Source of the DNA: Demequina litoralis
Lineage (GTDB): Bacteria > Actinomycetota > Actinomycetes > Actinomycetales > Demequinaceae
DNA length: 64,000 nucleotides
Assembly: GCF_030418455.1 (NCBI RefSeq)
Contig: NZ_JAUHPW010000007.1
Coordinates: forward strand, 1-64,000
Direction: 5' to 3'
Shown: positions 8,421 to 17,001 of the stretch, piece after piece
Layout: each line of letters starts with the position of its first letter
Numbering within the stretch: position 1 is the first letter of the stretch
Program-made: the position numbers and the translations under genes
Notes under the pieces: model-generated
What the model was told of the DNA's origin: nothing
What the model saw: the letters and a program-made list of their open reading frames with translations, nothing else
Databases searched by the model: none

Positions 8421-9649
8421 GGCTCGCCGACCTGCTCGCCAGCTCGTGGCGCGCGATCCGCTCGCACAAGATGCGCTCGGCGCTCACCATGCTCGGCATC
8501 ATCGTCGGCATCGCGTCCGTGGTGCTCACCGTCGGACTCGGGCTCGGCACGCAGAAGGACGTGAGCGAGCAGATCGCGGCGCTCGGCTCCGACCTGCTCA
8601 TCGTGTCCCCGGGATCGTCCACCGACGAGAGCGGCATGCGCGGCGGCTTCGGCAGCGGCGACACGCTCACCCTCACCGACGCCGACGCGCTCGCCTCCGA
8701 GGTCGCCGTGCCCGACGCGGCGGACGTCGCCCCGGAGAAGGCGGCGAGCCTGTCGCTCGAGTACGGCGAGAGCAACTGGACCACCGACGTCACCGGCACC
8801 ACCACGAGCTGGCCCGAGGTGCGCTCCCGCGACCTCCTCTACGGCAGCTTCTTCACCGAGGACGATGCGGCGGACGGGGCGAGCGTCATCGTCCTGGGCG
8901 CCGAGACGGCCGAGGAGCTCTTCGGCACCACGAGCGTCGTGGGCCAGGAGGTCACCATCGACGGCGAGGCCCTCGAGATCGTCGGCGTGCTGGCGGAGGC
9001 GGGCTCGTCGGGGGAGACGTCGCTCGACGACATGGCCGTGGTGCCGATGACGACGATGGTCGAGCGGCTGGACGCCTCGGGCAGCAGCGAGTCCGTCGAC
9101 ACCATCTATGTCAAGGCGGCCTCGTCCGACTCGCTCAGCGCCGCCTCGCAGGAGACCACCGCGCTGCTGCTCAACCTCCACGGCATCGCGACGGCCGACG
9201 ACGCCGACTTCACCGTCGAGGTGCAGGACTCGCTGCTCGACGCGGCGACGTCGGTGTACGAGAAGCTCACGGTGCTGCTCACCGGCATCGCCGCGCTCGC
9301 GCTCCTCGTGGGAGGCATCGGCGTCATGAACATCATGCTCGTGTCGGTGACCGAGCGGACCCGTGAGATCGGCCTGCGCAAGGCGCTGGGCGCGGCGCCG
9401 GCGAACATCCGCAACCAGTTCCTCATCGAGGCGATGATCCTCGGCCTCAGCGGCGGCGCCGTCGGCGTGATCATCGGCGTCGGCCTCGCCCTCGCGCTGC
9501 CGTCGGTGCTCGGCTCGACCATCGTCGTCTCCGGCCTCGCGCTGGTCGTGTCGGTCGTGGTCGCGGTCGGCATCGGCGCGATCTTCGGCGTGTACCCCGC
9601 GGCCCGCGCGGCCCGGCTGGCACCCATCGACGCCCTTCGCGACCAGTGA
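8417..9649 (+). CDS. MacB/FtsX-family ABC permease
   Basis: This 410-residue permease has the MacB layout. One N-terminal helix (about residues 20-44, following RSHKMRSALTMLGIIVGI) is followed by a large extracytoplasmic domain (about 45-280) and three C-terminal helices. The last of these includes the conserved FtsX segment VGGIGVMNIMLVSVTERTRE followed by IGLRKALGA. The GTG at 8417 overlaps the ATPase stop by four bases. The periplasmic domain is rich in Asp, Ser and Thr. It partners the preceding ATPase and one or both adaptors. The cargo is unknown; relatives export peptides, antibiotics or lipids. Confidence 0.92.
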   Translation: MRLADLLASSWRAIRSHKMRSALTMLGIIVGIASVVLTVGLGLGTQKDVSEQIAALGSDLLIVSPGSSTDESGMRGGFGSGDTLTLTDADALASEVAVPDAADVAPEKAASLSLEYGESNWTTDVTGTTTSWPEVRSRDLLYGSFFTEDDAADGASVIVLGAETAEELFGTTSVVGQEVTIDGEALEIVGVLAEAGSSGETSLDDMAVVPMTTMVERLDASGSSESVDTIYVKAASSDSLSAASQETTALLLNLHGIATADDADFTVEVQDSLLDAATSVYEKLTVLLTGIAALALLVGGIGVMNIMLVSVTERTREIGLRKALGAAPANIRNQFLIEAMILGLSGGAVGVIIGVGLALALPSVLGSTIVVSGLALVVSVVVAVGIGAIFGVYPAARAARLAPIDALRDQ

Positions 9650-9678
9650 CCGTGACCTTCAGAGAACAGGAACCCACC

Positions 9679-10608
9679 ATGAACAAGACCCGCATGTCGA
9701 TCGTCGCGGCCACGCTCTGCGCCGGGCTGCTGGCCGGCTGCTCCTCCGGGGAGGCGGCGACGTCCGACGAGGCGGCGGCGCCCGCCGCATCGTCCGATGC
9801 CGTGCTCGGCACCGTCGAGGGCATGGACGGCATGGAGCGCGAGCCGTCGGGGATCACCGGCGAGGTGGCGTACGCGTCGGACGGCCTCGCGCAGGTGCAG
9901 GACGGCTCGACGCAGACCGCCGTGAGCTGGACAGACGACACGGAGTTCACGCAGCAGGTGGAGATCGCGCTCGCGGACATCGCCGAGGGCGCGTGCGTGG
10001 TCGCGACGCTCGACGACGACGGCGCCGCGAGCGCGATCAGCGTGACCGAGGCCGACGACGACGGCGAGTGCTCGCTCGGGTTCGGCGGGATGGGCGGCCG
10101 CATGGGTGGCGGGATGCCGGACGGCGAGATGCCGGACGGCGCCGAGATGCCGACGGACCTGCCGAGCGGCGGGACCGAGCTGGGCGAGGTGCCCTCCGAC
10201 ATGCCGTCCGGCGCCCCCGGCGACGGCGAGATGCCCGCCGGCGGCTTCGATGGCTCGTCGCGAGTGGCCGGCGCGGTCGCCGCGGTGACCGGCGACGGTC
10301 TCACCGTCGAGGGCACCGACGGCGAGGAGACGGACGTGGCCGTCGCGGACGATGTGACCATCACCGGCACCGAGGCCGCGGATGCCGACGCGGTCGCCGT
10401 GGGCATGTGCCTCACCGCGGCCGGCGAGGCCGACGACGCGGGCGGCTATGCCGCGACCACGGTCGCCGTGTTCGACGCCGGCGACGACGGCTGCGTGTCG
10501 GCTAGCGCGTTCGGCGGCGGCCGGGGCGGGATGCAGGGCGGGCCCGGCGGTGCGCCCGGCGACACGGAGACCGGCACCTCGGAGCCGGCCCTCGAGAGCG
10601 GCGAGTGA
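9679..10608 (+). CDS. Exported lipoprotein with two DUF5666-like repeats and a Met/Pro/Gly linker
   Basis: A lipoprotein signal with lipobox LLAGC places the acylated cysteine at residue 21 of 309. Two beta-rich repeats resemble DUF5666 domains: one follows EPSGITGEVAYASDGLAQV, the other follows VAGAVAAVTGDGLTVEG. Each carries a pair of cysteines (GACV/GECS and GMCL/DGCV) that could form disulfides. Between them lies a linker with repeated GGMPDGEMPDG-type units, and the tail is again Gly/Met-rich. The ATG at 9679 has GGAA six bases upstream and gives a proper signal peptide; a GTG at 9646 would add 11 residues ahead of it and is rejected. It is probably an accessory subunit of the efflux complex. 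Its function is not established. Confidence 0.75.
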   Translation: MNKTRMSIVAATLCAGLLAGCSSGEAATSDEAAAPAASSDAVLGTVEGMDGMEREPSGITGEVAYASDGLAQVQDGSTQTAVSWTDDTEFTQQVEIALADIAEGACVVATLDDDGAASAISVTEADDDGECSLGFGGMGGRMGGGMPDGEMPDGAEMPTDLPSGGTELGEVPSDMPSGAPGDGEMPAGGFDGSSRVAGAVAAVTGDGLTVEGTDGEETDVAVADDVTITGTEAADADAVAVGMCLTAAGEADDAGGYAATTVAVFDAGDDGCVSASAFGGGRGGMQGGPGGAPGDTETGTSEPALESGE

Positions 10609-12596
10609 TGGCGCGCGGACTCTCCCTCGCGGGGCGCCGCCGCTGGATCCTCGTCGCCGCGCCGGTCGCGGTCGGCGCGGTCGCGGCGGGCGCGGTGCTC
10701 ACCGGCGCCTCGTCCGCGTCCGCGACCTACCGGACGGCCACCGTGGAGTCGGGGGACGTCACCCAGACGCTGACCGCGACCGGGGCGATCGCCTCCGCCA
10801 GCCAGGAGGACCTGGCGTTCCAGGTGGACGGCACGGTGGCCAAGGTGAGGGTCGCCGAGGGGGACGTGGTGGAGGCAGGCGACGTCGTCGCGCGGCTCGA
10901 CGCCGACGACCTCGAGGACGCCGTGACGGAGGCCGAGGAGGCGCTCGCGGACGCCAAGGAGGCGCTCGCGGACGATCTCGAGGCGCAGAGCACCGGCTCG
11001 ACCAGCAGCACGACCGCCGCCTCGGCCTCGTACTCCTCGGGCGCCGTCGCGACCACCGCGACGGTCGTCACCGCCGTCTACACGCCGGCGGACACGCGCA
11101 TCGTCCAGGCCGCCGACGACGCGACCGATCCGGCCGTCGAGGAGGCCCGCGCGGCCCTGCTCGCGGCGCAGCAGGCGCTGCTCGACCAGTACGACGTCGC
11201 GCAGGCGCTGCTCGAGGCCGCCCAGCAGGCCGCCACGGACGCCCAGGAGACGTGCGCGGCCTTCACGACCGTGGGCGACGGCGGGGACGATGCGGTCGAC
11301 GGCTCGGCCGGCGACGGCGGGGACGATGCGTCCGACGATGCCGCGGACGGGTCGACCGACGCCACCGATGCGCTCGCGGCCTGCCAGGAGGCGACCGCCG
11401 CGGCGCTCGAGGCCTCGCAGGACTCGATCGAGGCGCAGGGGACGCTCATGGACCTCGCGGCCGACGTCGACGCGGCGGTCGCGGCGCTCCAGGAGGCGCT
11501 CGCGGACGCGGGCGCCGGCACGGGCGGCTCGGAAGGATCCACGGGTGGCACCGGAGGCTCGGGCGGCTCGTCGGACGGCGGCGGCGACGCGTCCGCCGGT
11601 GCGACCGGCGCTCCCGACGGCTCCACCGGTGCCCAGGGCGGCGACGCCTCCGGGCAGGCGCAGGGCGACGCGAGCGGCGGGCTGGACCAGTCCTCCGGCC
11701 TCGACGACGCGACGGGCACGCTCGGCGGATCGTCGAGCGACGACTCGGCCTCCGATCAGTCGCAGGGCTCGATGTCCGGCGGCTCCGACCAGGAGGACGC
11801 CGTGCCGAGCGCGGCCGACATCCTCGCCGACAAGGCCGAGATCACGGCGGCCCGCGCCGCGCTCAAGGTCGCGCAGCAGCAGGTCGAGCATGCCGTCCTG
11901 CGGGCGCCGGTCGCCGGCACCGTCGTGGCGGTCGGCATGGACGAGGACGACGTGGTGACCGCGGGCGACACCGCCACCGCGATCACCCTCGTCGCCGACA
12001 ACTCCTACCTGGTCGAGCTGTCCGTGAGCCTCACCGAGGCCCAGCTGCTCGCCGTGGGCCAGGAGGCCGAGCTCACGCTGAGCAGCAGCGGAGACGTGGT
12101 CGACGGCGTGGTGTCGAGCGTGAGCAACGTCAACTCCGGCAACGACTTCGCGCAGGCCTACGCGGTCACGATCGCGGTGCCAGACCCCGGCTTCTCCATC
12201 AGGATCGGCGCGGCGACGCGGATGAGGATCACGGTCGCGGGGGCGACGGGCGTGCTGGTCGTGCCCACCTCCGCGGTCGCCGATGCGGCAGGGGACGCCA
12301 CGGTGCAGGTGATCGGCGACGACGGTCTCGCGACGCAGGTCTCCGTCGAGACCGGCGCGATCGGTGCCGTCCACACCGAGATCGCCTCGGGCCTCGAGGA
12401 CGGGGACGCGGTGATCCTCGCCGACCTCACCGCGGACCTCACGTCCGACGACGGGGACGACGGTGACGGCTCCGGCGGGCTCCTCTCCGGGCTCAGCAGC
12501 GAGGACGAGTCCTCCGACGCGCCCCAGATGGGGCAGATGCCCGGCGGCGGGATGCAGCAGGGCGGCGGCATGGCGCCGCCCGGCTTCTCCGGCTAG
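10608..12596 (+). CDS. Second HlyD-type adaptor, with a long low-complexity insert
   Basis: This is a 662-residue adaptor. An N-terminal membrane anchor (about residues 8-30) is followed by a lipoyl half (LAFQVDGTVAKVRVAEGDVV) and a long helical hairpin. An Asp/Gly/Ser/Thr-rich segment (about residues 300-402) follows, then the second helix and the lipoyl partner (VLRAPVAGTVVAVGMDEDDVV), beta-barrel domains and a tail ending in Met/Gly/Pro-rich QMPGGGMQQGGG. It is much longer than typical adaptors (350-420 residues) because of the insert. The start overlaps the previous stop as TGATG; a GTG three bases earlier is an equally possible start. Having two adaptors for one ATPase/permease pair is unusual. 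It may form a mixed adaptor ring or serve another transporter. Confidence 0.8.
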   Translation: MARGLSLAGRRRWILVAAPVAVGAVAAGAVLTGASSASATYRTATVESGDVTQTLTATGAIASASQEDLAFQVDGTVAKVRVAEGDVVEAGDVVARLDADDLEDAVTEAEEALADAKEALADDLEAQSTGSTSSTTAASASYSSGAVATTATVVTAVYTPADTRIVQAADDATDPAVEEARAALLAAQQALLDQYDVAQALLEAAQQAATDAQETCAAFTTVGDGGDDAVDGSAGDGGDDASDDAADGSTDATDALAACQEATAAALEASQDSIEAQGTLMDLAADVDAAVAALQEALADAGAGTGGSEGSTGGTGGSGGSSDGGGDASAGATGAPDGSTGAQGGDASGQAQGDASGGLDQSSGLDDATGTLGGSSSDDSASDQSQGSMSGGSDQEDAVPSAADILADKAEITAARAALKVAQQQVEHAVLRAPVAGTVVAVGMDEDDVVTAGDTATAITLVADNSYLVELSVSLTEAQLLAVGQEAELTLSSSGDVVDGVVSSVSNVNSGNDFAQAYAVTIAVPDPGFSIRIGAATRMRITVAGATGVLVVPTSAVADAAGDATVQVIGDDGLATQVSVETGAIGAVHTEIASGLEDGDAVILADLTADLTSDDGDDGDGSGGLLSGLSSEDESSDAPQMGQMPGGGMQQGGGMAPPGFSG

Positions 12597-12625
12597 GACC
12601 GGACCGCCGCCCGCGGGGCGCCCGG

Positions 12626-12637
12626 TACGCTCGACGC
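12626..12637 (+). promoter_or_regulatory. Leaderless promoter of dapB
   Basis: TACGCT at 12626-12631 (TANNNT) ends six bases before the dapB ATG, and no Shine-Dalgarno is present. The same hexamer is placed similarly before dapF at 37305. Confidence 0.55.
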
Positions 12638-13381
12638 ATGATCTCCGTCGCCGTGCTGGGCGCCTCCGGGCGCATGGGTTCCCACGTCGTGGACGCCGTC
12701 AACGGCGCCCCCGACCTCGAGCTGGTCGCGGCTCTCGACCACGGCGACGACATCGCCGAGGCCGCCCGCGCGGGGGCCCAGGTGGCCGTCGACTTCACGG
12801 TGCCGAGCGCGACCGAGGCGAACGTCCACGCCCTCATCGACCTGGGGATCCACGCCGTGGTCGGCACCACCGGCTGGACCGAGGAGTCCCTCCTGCGCGT
12901 CGAGGAGCACCTCCGCGAGCGGCCCGAGCTGGGGGCGCTCATCGCCCCGAACTTCGCGCTCGGCGCGGTGCTCGCGATGCGTTTCTCCGCCGCCGCGGCG
13001 CGGTACTTCGAGTCGGTCGAGATCGTCGAGCTGCACCACCCCGACAAGGTCGACGCGCCCTCGGGCACCGCGACCCACACGGCGCAGGGGATCGCCGCCG
13101 CGCGGGCCGCCGCCGGCATCGGCCCGTCACCCGACGCGACCACCCACGACCCCGACGGTGCGCGCGGCGCGGTCATCGACGGGGTCCACGTGCACGCCGT
13201 GCGCCTGCGCGGGCTGGTCGCGCACGAGGAGGTGCTGCTGGGCAACCCCGGCGAGCAGCTCACCATCCGCACCGACAGCTTCGACCGCGTGAGCTTCATG
13301 CCGGGCGTGCTGCTGGGCGTGCGCGAGGTGGTCGGCCGTCCGGGCCTCGCCGTCGGCCTCGACCGGTACATGGCGCTGTGA
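12638..13381 (+). CDS. dapB: 4-hydroxy-tetrahydrodipicolinate reductase
   Basis: DapB reduces hydroxy-tetrahydrodipicolinate to tetrahydrodipicolinate with NAD(P)H in the lysine/meso-diaminopimelate pathway. The 247 residues match the family length. The dinucleotide-binding GASGRMG is at residues 8-14, and the catalytic signature HHPDKVDAPSGTA lies near residues 133-145. The ATG at 12638 lies six bases after a -10 box. dapA and dapF are also in the window but in separate units. The next gene overlaps the stop (GTGA). Confidence 0.96.
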   Translation: MISVAVLGASGRMGSHVVDAVNGAPDLELVAALDHGDDIAEAARAGAQVAVDFTVPSATEANVHALIDLGIHAVVGTTGWTEESLLRVEEHLRERPELGALIAPNFALGAVLAMRFSAAAARYFESVEIVELHHPDKVDAPSGTATHTAQGIAAARAAAGIGPSPDATTHDPDGARGAVIDGVHVHAVRLRGLVAHEEVLLGNPGEQLTIRTDSFDRVSFMPGVLLGVREVVGRPGLAVGLDRYMAL

Positions 13382-13836
13382 GCGTGATGCGTCGCCCGGC
13401 GTTCCTCGCCGCGGTCGCGACCACGGCGCTGCTCGCGCTGCTCATGGGCTTCGTCGCGAACATCGCGCTCATGCTGCTGAGGTCCCCGGGCGCGGTCGCC
13501 AAGCTGTTGGGCGTGCTCGTGCTCGTGCTGCCGCTCATCGCCGCATGGTTCCTCGTGAACGAGTGGCGGACCGGCATCACGGTGCAGCGCATGGCGTCGC
13601 GCCTCGAGGCGGAGGGACGGCTGCCGCTCCACGACGGCGCGCGCGACGCGCACGGCCGCCTCACCGACGAGGCGAAGCAGGACATCTACGAGGTCGCCCA
13701 CACCGGCGTCGACCTCGACCCCGAGAGCTGGGCCGCGTGGTTCCACCTCGCCTTCGCGCACGAGGCCGTCGAGGAGAAGGCCGAGGCGCGCAAGGCGCTG
13801 CGCCAGGCGGCGGCGCTGTTCCGCGCGCAGCGCTGA
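13378..13836 (+). CDS. Small membrane protein with TPR-like tail
   Basis: This is a 152-residue protein translated from GTG at 13378, overlapping the dapB stop (an ATG at 13387 is the alternative start). Two hydrophobic helices (about residues 10-32 and 40-58) are followed by a hydrophilic helical tail. The tail contains VDLDPESWAAWFHLAFAHEA, with the spacing of a tetratricopeptide repeat. Actinobacterial genomes commonly carry an unnamed tetratricopeptide-type membrane protein here. No enzymatic motif is visible. It ends four bases from the convergent response-regulator gene, with no room for a terminator. Confidence 0.65.
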   Translation: MSVMRRPAFLAAVATTALLALLMGFVANIALMLLRSPGAVAKLLGVLVLVLPLIAAWFLVNEWRTGITVQRMASRLEAEGRLPLHDGARDAHGRLTDEAKQDIYEVAHTGVDLDPESWAAWFHLAFAHEAVEEKAEARKALRQAAALFRAQR

Positions 13837-13839
13837 GGG

Positions 13840-14502
13840 TCACCGCCCCGGCTCGACCAGGCCGTGCTCGTAAGCCGCGATCACCGCCTGGACCCGGTCG
13901 CGCGCGCCGAGCTTCGCCAGCACACGCCCCACATGCGTCTTGACCGTGGTCTCCGACACGACGAACCGGGCAGCGATCTCGCCGTTGGTGAGCCCCGTCG
14001 CCATGAGGGTGAGCACCTCCAGCTCGCGCGGGGTCAGCGCGCCGAGCTGCGCGACGGACGCGGATCGCGGCGCGGTGCGGGACGCGGCGACCGTGTCGAT
14101 GAGCCGACGTGTGATCGACGGGGCGAGCAGCGCGTCGCCGGCGTGCACCGCGCGCACGCCCGCGATGAGGAGCTCCGGCTCGACATCCTTGAGCAGGAAG
14201 CCGCTCGCGCCGGCCTCGAGGGCCTCGAAGACGTATTCGTCGAGGTCGAAGGTCGTCAGCATGATCACGCGGAGGTCGGGCCGATCCGCCACGACGCGCG
14301 CGGTCGCGACGATGCCGTCCACGCCGGGCATCCTGACGTCCATCAGGATGACGTCGGGCATCACGGCGCGCGCGAGCACGACGGCCTCGGCACCGTCCGA
14401 CGCCTCGCCCACGACCTCGAGATCCGGCTCGATCTCGAGCATCATGCGAAGACCGCGGCGCACGAGCGCCTGATCGTCGGCGATCGCGACGCGGATGCTC
14501 AT
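13840..14502 (-). CDS. NarL/LuxR-family response regulator
   Basis: This is a 220-residue two-component regulator. The receiver domain has acidic residues D9 and D10 and the phospho-acceptor D55 in [10 protein letters not shown]. The C-terminal LuxR-type helix-turn-helix runs from [20 protein letters not shown] through [13 protein letters not shown]. The ATG at 14502 overlaps the stop of the histidine kinase (ATGA), so it is the second gene of a kinase-regulator pair. Its targets are unknown; the divergent membrane-protein gene at 15811 is the obvious first candidate. Confidence 0.93.
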   Translation of the reverse strand: MSIRVAIADDQALVRRGLRMMLEIEPDLEVVGEASDGAEAVVLARAVMPDVILMDVRMPGVDGIVATARVVADRPDLRVIMLTTFDLDEYVFEALEAGASGFLLKDVEPELLIAGVRAVHAGDALLAPSITRRLIDTVAASRTAPRSASVAQLGALTPRELEVLTLMATGLTNGEIAARFVVSETTVKTHVGRVLAKLGARDRVQAVIAAYEHGLVEPGR

Positions 14503-15629
14503 GGCGCCTCCAGCGGGACGACGGCCGTCAACGCGAAGCCTTGCGGGGTGGCCGTGGCGTCGACGGAGCCGCCGTAGAGGGCGACGCGCTCCCGCATCCC
14601 CGTGATCCCGTGACCAGGCGCCGGCGTCTCGGCGAGGGCGTCGCCGTCGTCGCGGACCGCGACGGTCACGTGGTCGGGGCCGCGGTCGACCACGACGGAG
14701 ACGTGCGTGGCCTCCGGCGCGTGCCGGACGACGTTGGTCAGCCCTTCCTGGACCACCCGGAACACCGCCAGGCCGACGCCCGGGGGCAGGTCCGCCACGT
14801 CGCCGTCCAACGCGAGGTCCACGGCGAGGCCCGCTGCGCGGAAGCCGTCGACGAGCCTGGGGACGTCGGCCGCGGACGCGGGCGGCTCCCGATCCGCTGC
14901 GCCGCCGCCGTGCCGGAGCACGCTGACGAGGCGACGCATCTCGGCCATCGCCTCGCGGCCGACCCGCTCGACGCTCTCGAGCGCCTCGCGCTCGGCCGCC
15001 TGGTCCGCGGTAAGCCGCCGGCGCACGGCCGCCGCCTGCATCGTCATGACGCTCACGCTGTGGCCCACCGCATCGTGCAGCTCGCGCGCGATGAGGTTGC
15101 GCTCCTCGGCGAGCGCGCGGCTCGCCTCGGCCGAGCGTGCGAGACGGCGGTTCTCGGCGGCGCTGGAGGCGCTGCGCACCAGCGCGCCGACGAGCCACGC
15201 GATCACCAGGACGGAGACCCAGACGGAGGCCGCGAGGCGCTCCGGCCAGGTCCGGGTCAGCGGGTCGAATGCGATCCACGCGACGCCCGCGAGCAGCACC
15301 ACCGGGAGGCCCCACCACATCGGATGGCGGCGGTCCCAGCGTGCCTGGGAGTACGCGGCGATCAGGACCGGCAGCTGGACACCGAATCCTTCGGGCGATC
15401 CGAACGCTGCGAACTCGAGCGCGAGCACACCGGCGATCGCGACGAGCGTCGCGAACGGGTGGACCCTGCGCCAGCTGAGCGCGAGCGCTGCGAGCGCATA
15501 GCCGGTGGCCTGCGCCCACGCGGGGCCCTGGCGCTGCGTCGCGCCGATGCCGAGCCACACCTCGAGCTGTCCAAGGACGAACACGAGCACCACGATGGAC
15601 CCGTCGAAGGCCCACGAACGGCGCGTCAT
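14499..15629 (-). CDS. Sensor histidine kinase, DesK/NarX-like (HisKA_3)
   Basis: This 376-residue membrane kinase has about five N-terminal hydrophobic segments and little extracytoplasmic domain, so it may sense a membrane or envelope state. It has a linker helix, the dimerisation/phosphotransfer motif RELHDAVGHSVSVM with phospho-histidine H185, and an HATPase_c domain (VVQEGLTNVVRHA, GHGITGMRERV). It is transcribed with the response regulator. The stimulus cannot be named. Paired kinases of this class often regulate an adjacent ABC exporter; none adjoins this one directly, although the efflux cassette ends 2 kb away. Confidence 0.9.
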   Translation of the reverse strand: MTRRSWAFDGSIVVLVFVLGQLEVWLGIGATQRQGPAWAQATGYALAALALSWRRVHPFATLVAIAGVLALEFAAFGSPEGFGVQLPVLIAAYSQARWDRRHPMWWGLPVVLLAGVAWIAFDPLTRTWPERLAASVWVSVLVIAWLVGALVRSASSAAENRRLARSAEASRALAEERNLIARELHDAVGHSVSVMTMQAAAVRRRLTADQAAEREALESVERVGREAMAEMRRLVSVLRHGGGAADREPPASAADVPRLVDGFRAAGLAVDLALDGDVADLPPGVGLAVFRVVQEGLTNVVRHAPEATHVSVVVDRGPDHVTVAVRDDGDALAETPAPGHGITGMRERVALYGGSVDATATPQGFALTAVVPLEAP

Positions 15630-15810
15630 GGTCCGAACCTACGCCGCGATGCGCCGCGCGGTCGTCATCCCGCGGGAGGACACGGACCAGGCACGTCATG
15701 CCGTCGGGGGACGACGGGATCCGCCTGCGGCCCGACGACCGCCGACGTGTCGGCCACCTAGCGTCGAGGCGACGGCACCGCCCGGCGCCGTCCTCGACGA
15801 GGGAGGGAAC
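15630..15810 (+). promoter_or_regulatory. Divergent control region between the kinase gene and the membrane-protein gene
   Basis: This 181-base region carries promoters for both directions. TAGCGT at 15759-15764 is a plausible + strand -10 (leader about 40 bases), and GGGAGGG just before 15811 is the ribosome site. No clear operator palindrome is seen. Confidence 0.4.
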
Positions 15811-16440
15811 ATGTCCATCCACCGCAGCGCCGGCCTGGCGCTCATCTTCTACGGGATCGCCACGCTCGCGGCCGCCGCGCTGGCGGGCACCCCCGGCGGC
15901 GACTACGACGAGACCGCCTTGCGCGGGTTCGTCGGATCCGGTCATGCCGCGTCGCTCGCATGGGCGGCGGTGGGGATCGCCGGGGCGCTGGCGCTGCTTC
16001 ATGCGGTCAGGGGTCTGAGCGTCGGCCGCGACGCGCACGACCCGGTGTGGGGGCTCGGGATCGCCGCTGTCGCGGTCGGAGTCGCGGGCTGGTTCATCGC
16101 GGCGGGCCTGCCCGTGACGTTTCTCGAGGCCGGCGATCACGTCACGTCCGCGATCCCGCTCCCGGTCGTCCAGGCGATCGGCGAGATCGGGGTCCTCGTG
16201 TCGCTGTGCGGGCCGGCCCTGCTCATGGGTGCCGTCGCGCTGCTCGTCGCGGCTCGACGGGACCTGCCGCGGTGGGTCAGGGTCGCCGCCGTCGTCGGCG
16301 GGCTGTGCGGGATCACGGCGCCGCTGTTCCTGACCGCGTTTGTGTATCTGCTGTGGGCGGTCGTCATGGGCACATGGATGGCGACCCGCGCAGCGGCGGT
16401 GCCCGCGGGCCCGAGGCGAACCGCGCCGATCACGGCGTGA
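15811..16440 (+). CDS. Unrecognised integral membrane protein
   Basis: A 209-residue protein with about six hydrophobic segments and short polar loops; no catalytic motif is recognised. The ATG at 15811 follows GGGAGGG. It is divergent from the histidine kinase and ends at a strong bidirectional terminator, so it is monocistronic. Its position beside a two-component pair suggests it may be regulated by it or act in the same envelope response. That is a contextual guess. It resembles the diffuse DUF4386-like or hypothetical membrane proteins of actinobacteria. Confidence 0.7.
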   Translation: MSIHRSAGLALIFYGIATLAAAALAGTPGGDYDETALRGFVGSGHAASLAWAAVGIAGALALLHAVRGLSVGRDAHDPVWGLGIAAVAVGVAGWFIAAGLPVTFLEAGDHVTSAIPLPVVQAIGEIGVLVSLCGPALLMGAVALLVAARRDLPRWVRVAAVVGGLCGITAPLFLTAFVYLLWAVVMGTWMATRAAAVPAGPRRTAPITA

Positions 16441-16454
16441 CCCGGTTCGCGTTT

Positions 16455-16494
16455 ACGGCTCCTGGCCCGGGTGAGCATCCGGGCCAGGAGCCGT
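16455..16494. terminator. Bidirectional terminator between convergent genes
   Basis: A perfect 16-bp stem, ACGGCTCCTGGCCCGG (16455-16470) with its complement at 16479-16494, and an eight-base loop. It lies between the stops of the membrane-protein gene and the acetyltransferase gene. Confidence 0.9.
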
Positions 16495-16498
16495 CGCG

Positions 16499-16981
16499 CT
16501 ACAGCGCCGCGCGGTACATCAGCTCGACCAGGTCCCCGTCGGGACCCTCGAGCGTGCGTCGCAGCCCGCCCTCCGCGAGGCCCGCGGAGGTGAGGAAGGC
16601 GCGGCGCGCATCGTCCCCCTCGAGGGACCACGCGCGCACGTCCTCGCGGCCCTGGAGGCGCAGCGTGTCGATGCACGCGGACAGCAGGCGCGAGCCGTGG
16701 CCCGCCCGGCGGTGCTCCGGGGCGACCTCGAGCGCCATGATCTCGCCCGGCGTGATCGCGGCGAAGCCCACCACGCGCGGCCCGTCGCAGGCGACGAAGA
16801 CCCGGTGGTCGCGGCTCGGCGGCGCGACGATCGCCGCGGCCCACTGCGCGCGCACCTGGTCCGCGGGCAGCGCATCCGCAGCCTCGCCCATCCACGCGCG
16901 CCAGGCCGCCAGCTGGATCGCGGCGATCGCGTCCTCGTCCCCGGGGACGGCAGGGCGGGCGGAGACGTCGGCGTGGATCAT
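16499..16981 (-). CDS. GNAT-family N-acetyltransferase
   Basis: This is a 160-residue single-domain acetyl-CoA-dependent acetyltransferase. Motif A is visible as IMALEVAPEHRRAGHGSRLL (the Q/RxxGxG/A pyrophosphate loop), followed by FLTSAGL. The ATG at 16981 starts a protein of typical family length; a longer frame reaching 17311 only shadows azlD. It is the last gene of the minus-strand unit that runs down from thyA and ends at the terminator at 16455. The substrate is unknown. Confidence 0.85.
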   Translation of the reverse strand: MIHADVSARPAVPGDEDAIAAIQLAAWRAWMGEAADALPADQVRAQWAAAIVAPPSRDHRVFVACDGPRVVGFAAITPGEIMALEVAPEHRRAGHGSRLLSACIDTLRLQGREDVRAWSLEGDDARRAFLTSAGLAEGGLRRTLEGPDGDLVELMYRAAL

Positions 16982-17001
16982 GCCGACCAGCCTAGGGCGG
17001 C

